Below are positions 61,816 to 64,000 of a DNA stretch of 64,000 bases, piece by piece. The position numbers were made by a program, and so were the translations under genes. This DNA comes from Apteryx mantelli. Lineage: Eukaryota > Chordata > Aves > Apterygiformes > Apterygidae. The notes under the pieces are model-generated. The model was not told where the DNA came from, made no database searches, and saw only the letters and a list, made by a program, of their open reading frames with translations. Position 1 is the stretch's first letter; each line of letters starts with the position of its first letter. The stretch covers positions 38,880,668-38,944,667 of the forward strand of contig NC_089981.1 of NCBI RefSeq assembly GCF_036417845.1. Direction: 5' to 3'.

Positions 61816-62509
61816 TCCATCTGCCCCAGAAAACATTGATGTCTAGAGGGAAAAAGTGGCCATTTATCCACAAAGCTTTGATTCCTTCCAGTTGGCCTTC
61901 ATATGAGTCTATGTCAAAAATTAAAATGATTACAAAATATAAGTATTTAAATCAATGTAGGATTATAGTAGTGGGAAAAAGAGCTTTGTTGTATGATAGA
62001 CTGTATTATTCTGCAATGAGGGACATGGTTTGTTTTTATACCCAACATCATTTACTAAACACTCTATTCTAGTGGAATAGCCACATACAAATATGCACTG
62101 GGTTTCTGCCTTTGCATAGACGGTCCCATTCATAACATATTTGTTAGTCTAGCTGAAGGAAAACTGTCTTTTAATGACCTAACAGATTAACACCAAAAAG
62201 AAAAGAACTATTACTTCCTTTACTTCTATAAAATAAATCAAAACTCCTGAGGAATTATAAATATCTAGAATGCAGATGATCACACAAAGGAATCTATAAT
62301 CACGTTTCTTAAAATTAGCAAATAAAAGACTGAATGCTCAATACTTTTTTATTACCACTAATGAGAAGAATTATGTTTATATCATGCACAGAAGTCAAAG
62401 TGATATCATAATATGCACTTTTTCAGATCAGAGTCTCTAATGAAAAAAAGCTGAAGTTGAAGCTGCTTTAACACTGTCAGCTTTTTAACAACAGCTTCTG
62501 GCAGCTTAC

Positions 62510-62518
62510 CTTTATCCA
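62510..62518 (-). CDS. SHANK2: SHANK2 9-nt micro-exon
   Basis: Nine nucleotides, TGGATAAAG, lie between a good acceptor (TTTCTGTGGCCTCTCATTAG) and a consensus donor (GTAAGC). The upstream exon ends one base into a codon (G) and the downstream exon begins AT AAG. Inclusion therefore reads GTG GAT AAA GAT AAG, inserting Val-Asp-Lys in ELEEL-VDK-DKVDEIVP; skipping gives ELEELDKVDEIVP. Both keep the frame. This is the pattern of a neuronal alternative micro-exon. It is far too short for standard ORF or gene finders. Confidence 0.75.
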
Positions 62519-62868
62519 CTAATGAGAGGCCACAGAAATTTAAAATAAAACAATATTAGATTAACTGAAAATTTAGAAAGCAAAGCTAATAAAATACGAT
62601 ACGGCATTACTTCTTAGAAGATGTGCCAAACTTTGATGATGCACAAAAAAGTATAAACATTCTCTTGCATAGCAGTAAAGGCACAAGTTTAAAAAAAAAT
62701 TACTCATGCGAATCATGCATATTTGAACTCTCCAAAGATGCAGCATTCTTAAAACCTTTTCTGTTCTATTTGGTGCACACAGAGCAGTTCCTTTTAATCA
62801 ATTTAACATATATTTATATTTTAAAATTTCTATTATCCCAGCATGCTTGTCAAAAAACACTTTCTTAC

Positions 62869-62949
62869 CAAGCTCTTCAAGCTCTGAGGTCATTGACTTA
62901 GACCGCAAGGTCAGTGCAGTGGTTGGAGCTCGCTTAGGAGGTGGTGGGG
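62869..62949 (-). CDS. SHANK2: SHANK2 exon (KSMTSELEEL segment)
   Basis: An 81-nt exon from acceptor TTTAATGCAAAG to donor GAGCTTG|GTAAGA. Two bases complete an Ala codon; the sequence then reads PPPPKRAPTTALTLRSKSMT and SELEEL, ending one base into the next codon. This is the well-conserved Shank2/Shank3 segment after the PDZ domain. The PDZ, SH3 and ankyrin-repeat exons lie further right, outside the window. Confidence 0.96.
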
Positions 62950-64000
62950 CTTTGCATTAAACAGAAGGATATAAAATATAAGTAAACGTAAATCTCAAAC
63001 GCTATATATTTGCAAACACAATTTCATATTTGGTCAAAAGAATATGTCACACTAAATAAGGTAATATTAAATAAATACATGCAGAGGAAAAAACCTCAGA
63101 TGCTTTTCATGTATTGAATTTCTGCACCATTCTACTTTTAGCATAGGTTCTTTGACAAATCAGTAAGCTTTTATGTAACAGGATATATAGAAACATTTAA
63201 AGCTAAATAATTCTGCACTTCTATTTTTCACTAGGAAAAAGACCTTCTAGAGAAAGCACCTCACAGCAGTTATGCCCCCCCTTCTAAGAAGTGTACATAG
63301 CTAAAAATCTCTTGGAGACCAGCTAAGTCTCTGCCAGATTAATTTCATCTTTGAAGAAACTTTGCCTGCTGTTAAATCTGGAAAATACAAGAAAGAAGAT
63401 TCAAACTGATCTTAATAGTCATGGTGAGACTTAGGAAAACAGGTGATCCTCAGAATAAATAACACTTAAAGTTGATCTTAAAATATCAAGGCAATCATCG
63501 AGCACTGAACCTAAAATCCAGCATGTTTCTTGGGTATCCTGATATACAATGTTTCCTGCTAGCTTCAAAGAGAACCAAGCCAGACAATATGTTACTGGAG
63601 GTAACATTTCTGGAGGCAGAAATGCGAGTAACATCAGAAAAGAATCTGCCTGCCATTAAGCCAATGCTGGCAGGAAAGCAAGGTTTCCAGGAAGCAGAAG
63701 CTCCTGGGACACAAGGAAAAATTAAGGATTCTGAAGCATTTTGGTTAATAATATACATCAGAATACTTCATTTGGAAAACATGCTGGCAAACCAATTTAA
63801 GGACGAGAAAGAGGAAAGAAATAGACACCATTTTCCCATAGCAACTATACCCGCTAGGTCAGCATCATTTTCTCTGTTAGGCTCCATCACCTACTTACAG
63901 AGGCTTGAAAGCGTGTCATGAGAAGGCAAAAATGTAACTCAGGTTCAGTGCCAGATACAGAGCCGCATGGGTCCCACATTTAGTAACTCCAGTTTGAGTT
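62950..64000 (-). other. SHANK2: SHANK2 intron (partial)
   Basis: Intron sequence to the right of the last SHANK2 exon in view. A 149-codon open frame on the + strand at 63472-63921 has no family resemblance or splice context and is treated as chance. Nothing else is seen. Confidence 0.7.

Larger units (their letters stand above)
42372..62868 (-). other. SHANK2: 20-kb SHANK2 intron(s) with nested items
   Basis: Non-coding with respect to SHANK2 apart from the 9-nt micro-exon at 62510-62518. It contains MIR-like and other ancient repeat relics (43180-43345, 58820-59300, 60310-60560, 61745-61815), a CA microsatellite at 45849-45868, the MYB/SANT-like gene or pseudogene at 47437-49045 and the unrecognised multi-exon gene at about 55460-59959. 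The remaining stretches show nothing supportable. Confidence 0.85.

Noticed and set aside
63472-63921. 149-codon open frame on the + strand at the right edge
   Set aside because: Lies in a SHANK2 intron antisense to the gene, with no domain or splice support.
1-64000. CRISPR arrays, operons, tRNA or rRNA genes
   Set aside because: None seen; the window is vertebrate nuclear DNA with spliced genes.

Overview
The window is nuclear DNA from an amniote, most likely a sauropsid (bird, crocodilian or turtle). It has spliced vertebrate genes, long AT-rich introns, worn MIR/L2/CR1-type repeat relics and a MYB/SANT-like transposon-derived gene. No Alu, L1 or other young mammalian repeats were seen. 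The gene order matches human 11q13.3-q13.4: the 3' end of CTTN (cortactin) on the + strand faces the 3' end of SHANK2 (ProSAP1/CortBP1) on the - strand. The species cannot be fixed from the sequence alone.

Layout. 1-4849 is a CTTN intron. 4850-6990 holds the last four CTTN coding exons (proline/tyrosine-rich region and C-terminal SH3 domain). They are followed by a 3'UTR of about 1.65 kb ending near 8655. About 8.66-20.7 kb is intergenic, with CpG-rich patches, microsatellites and one or more repeat relics. About 20.7-26.5 kb is probably the long AT-rich SHANK2 3'UTR, with several candidate polyadenylation signals. SHANK2 coding exons on the - strand lie at 26504-27077 (SAM domain and stop), 37225-39634 (the giant proline-rich exon), 40768-40879, 42241-42371, 62510-62518 (a 9-nt micro-exon) and 62869-62949. 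The gene continues beyond the right edge. All splice phases join in frame.

The 20-kb SHANK2 intron between 42372 and 62509 carries two extra items on the - strand. One is a MYB/SANT-like transposon-derived gene or pseudogene (47437-49045) whose 3' exon keeps an open frame of 288 codons. The other is an unrecognised small multi-exon gene (about 55.46-59.96 kb). Its exons have canonical splice sites, compatible phases, a stop codon and a downstream AATAAA. It is the main candidate for something undescribed, because its exons are each too short to show up in a simple ORF scan.

Functionally, the two main genes are partners. The cortactin SH3 domain (6172-6990) binds the KPPVPPKP-type motif of SHANK2, encoded at 37554-37577. 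Physical neighbours therefore encode the two halves of one interaction linking the postsynaptic scaffold to actin.
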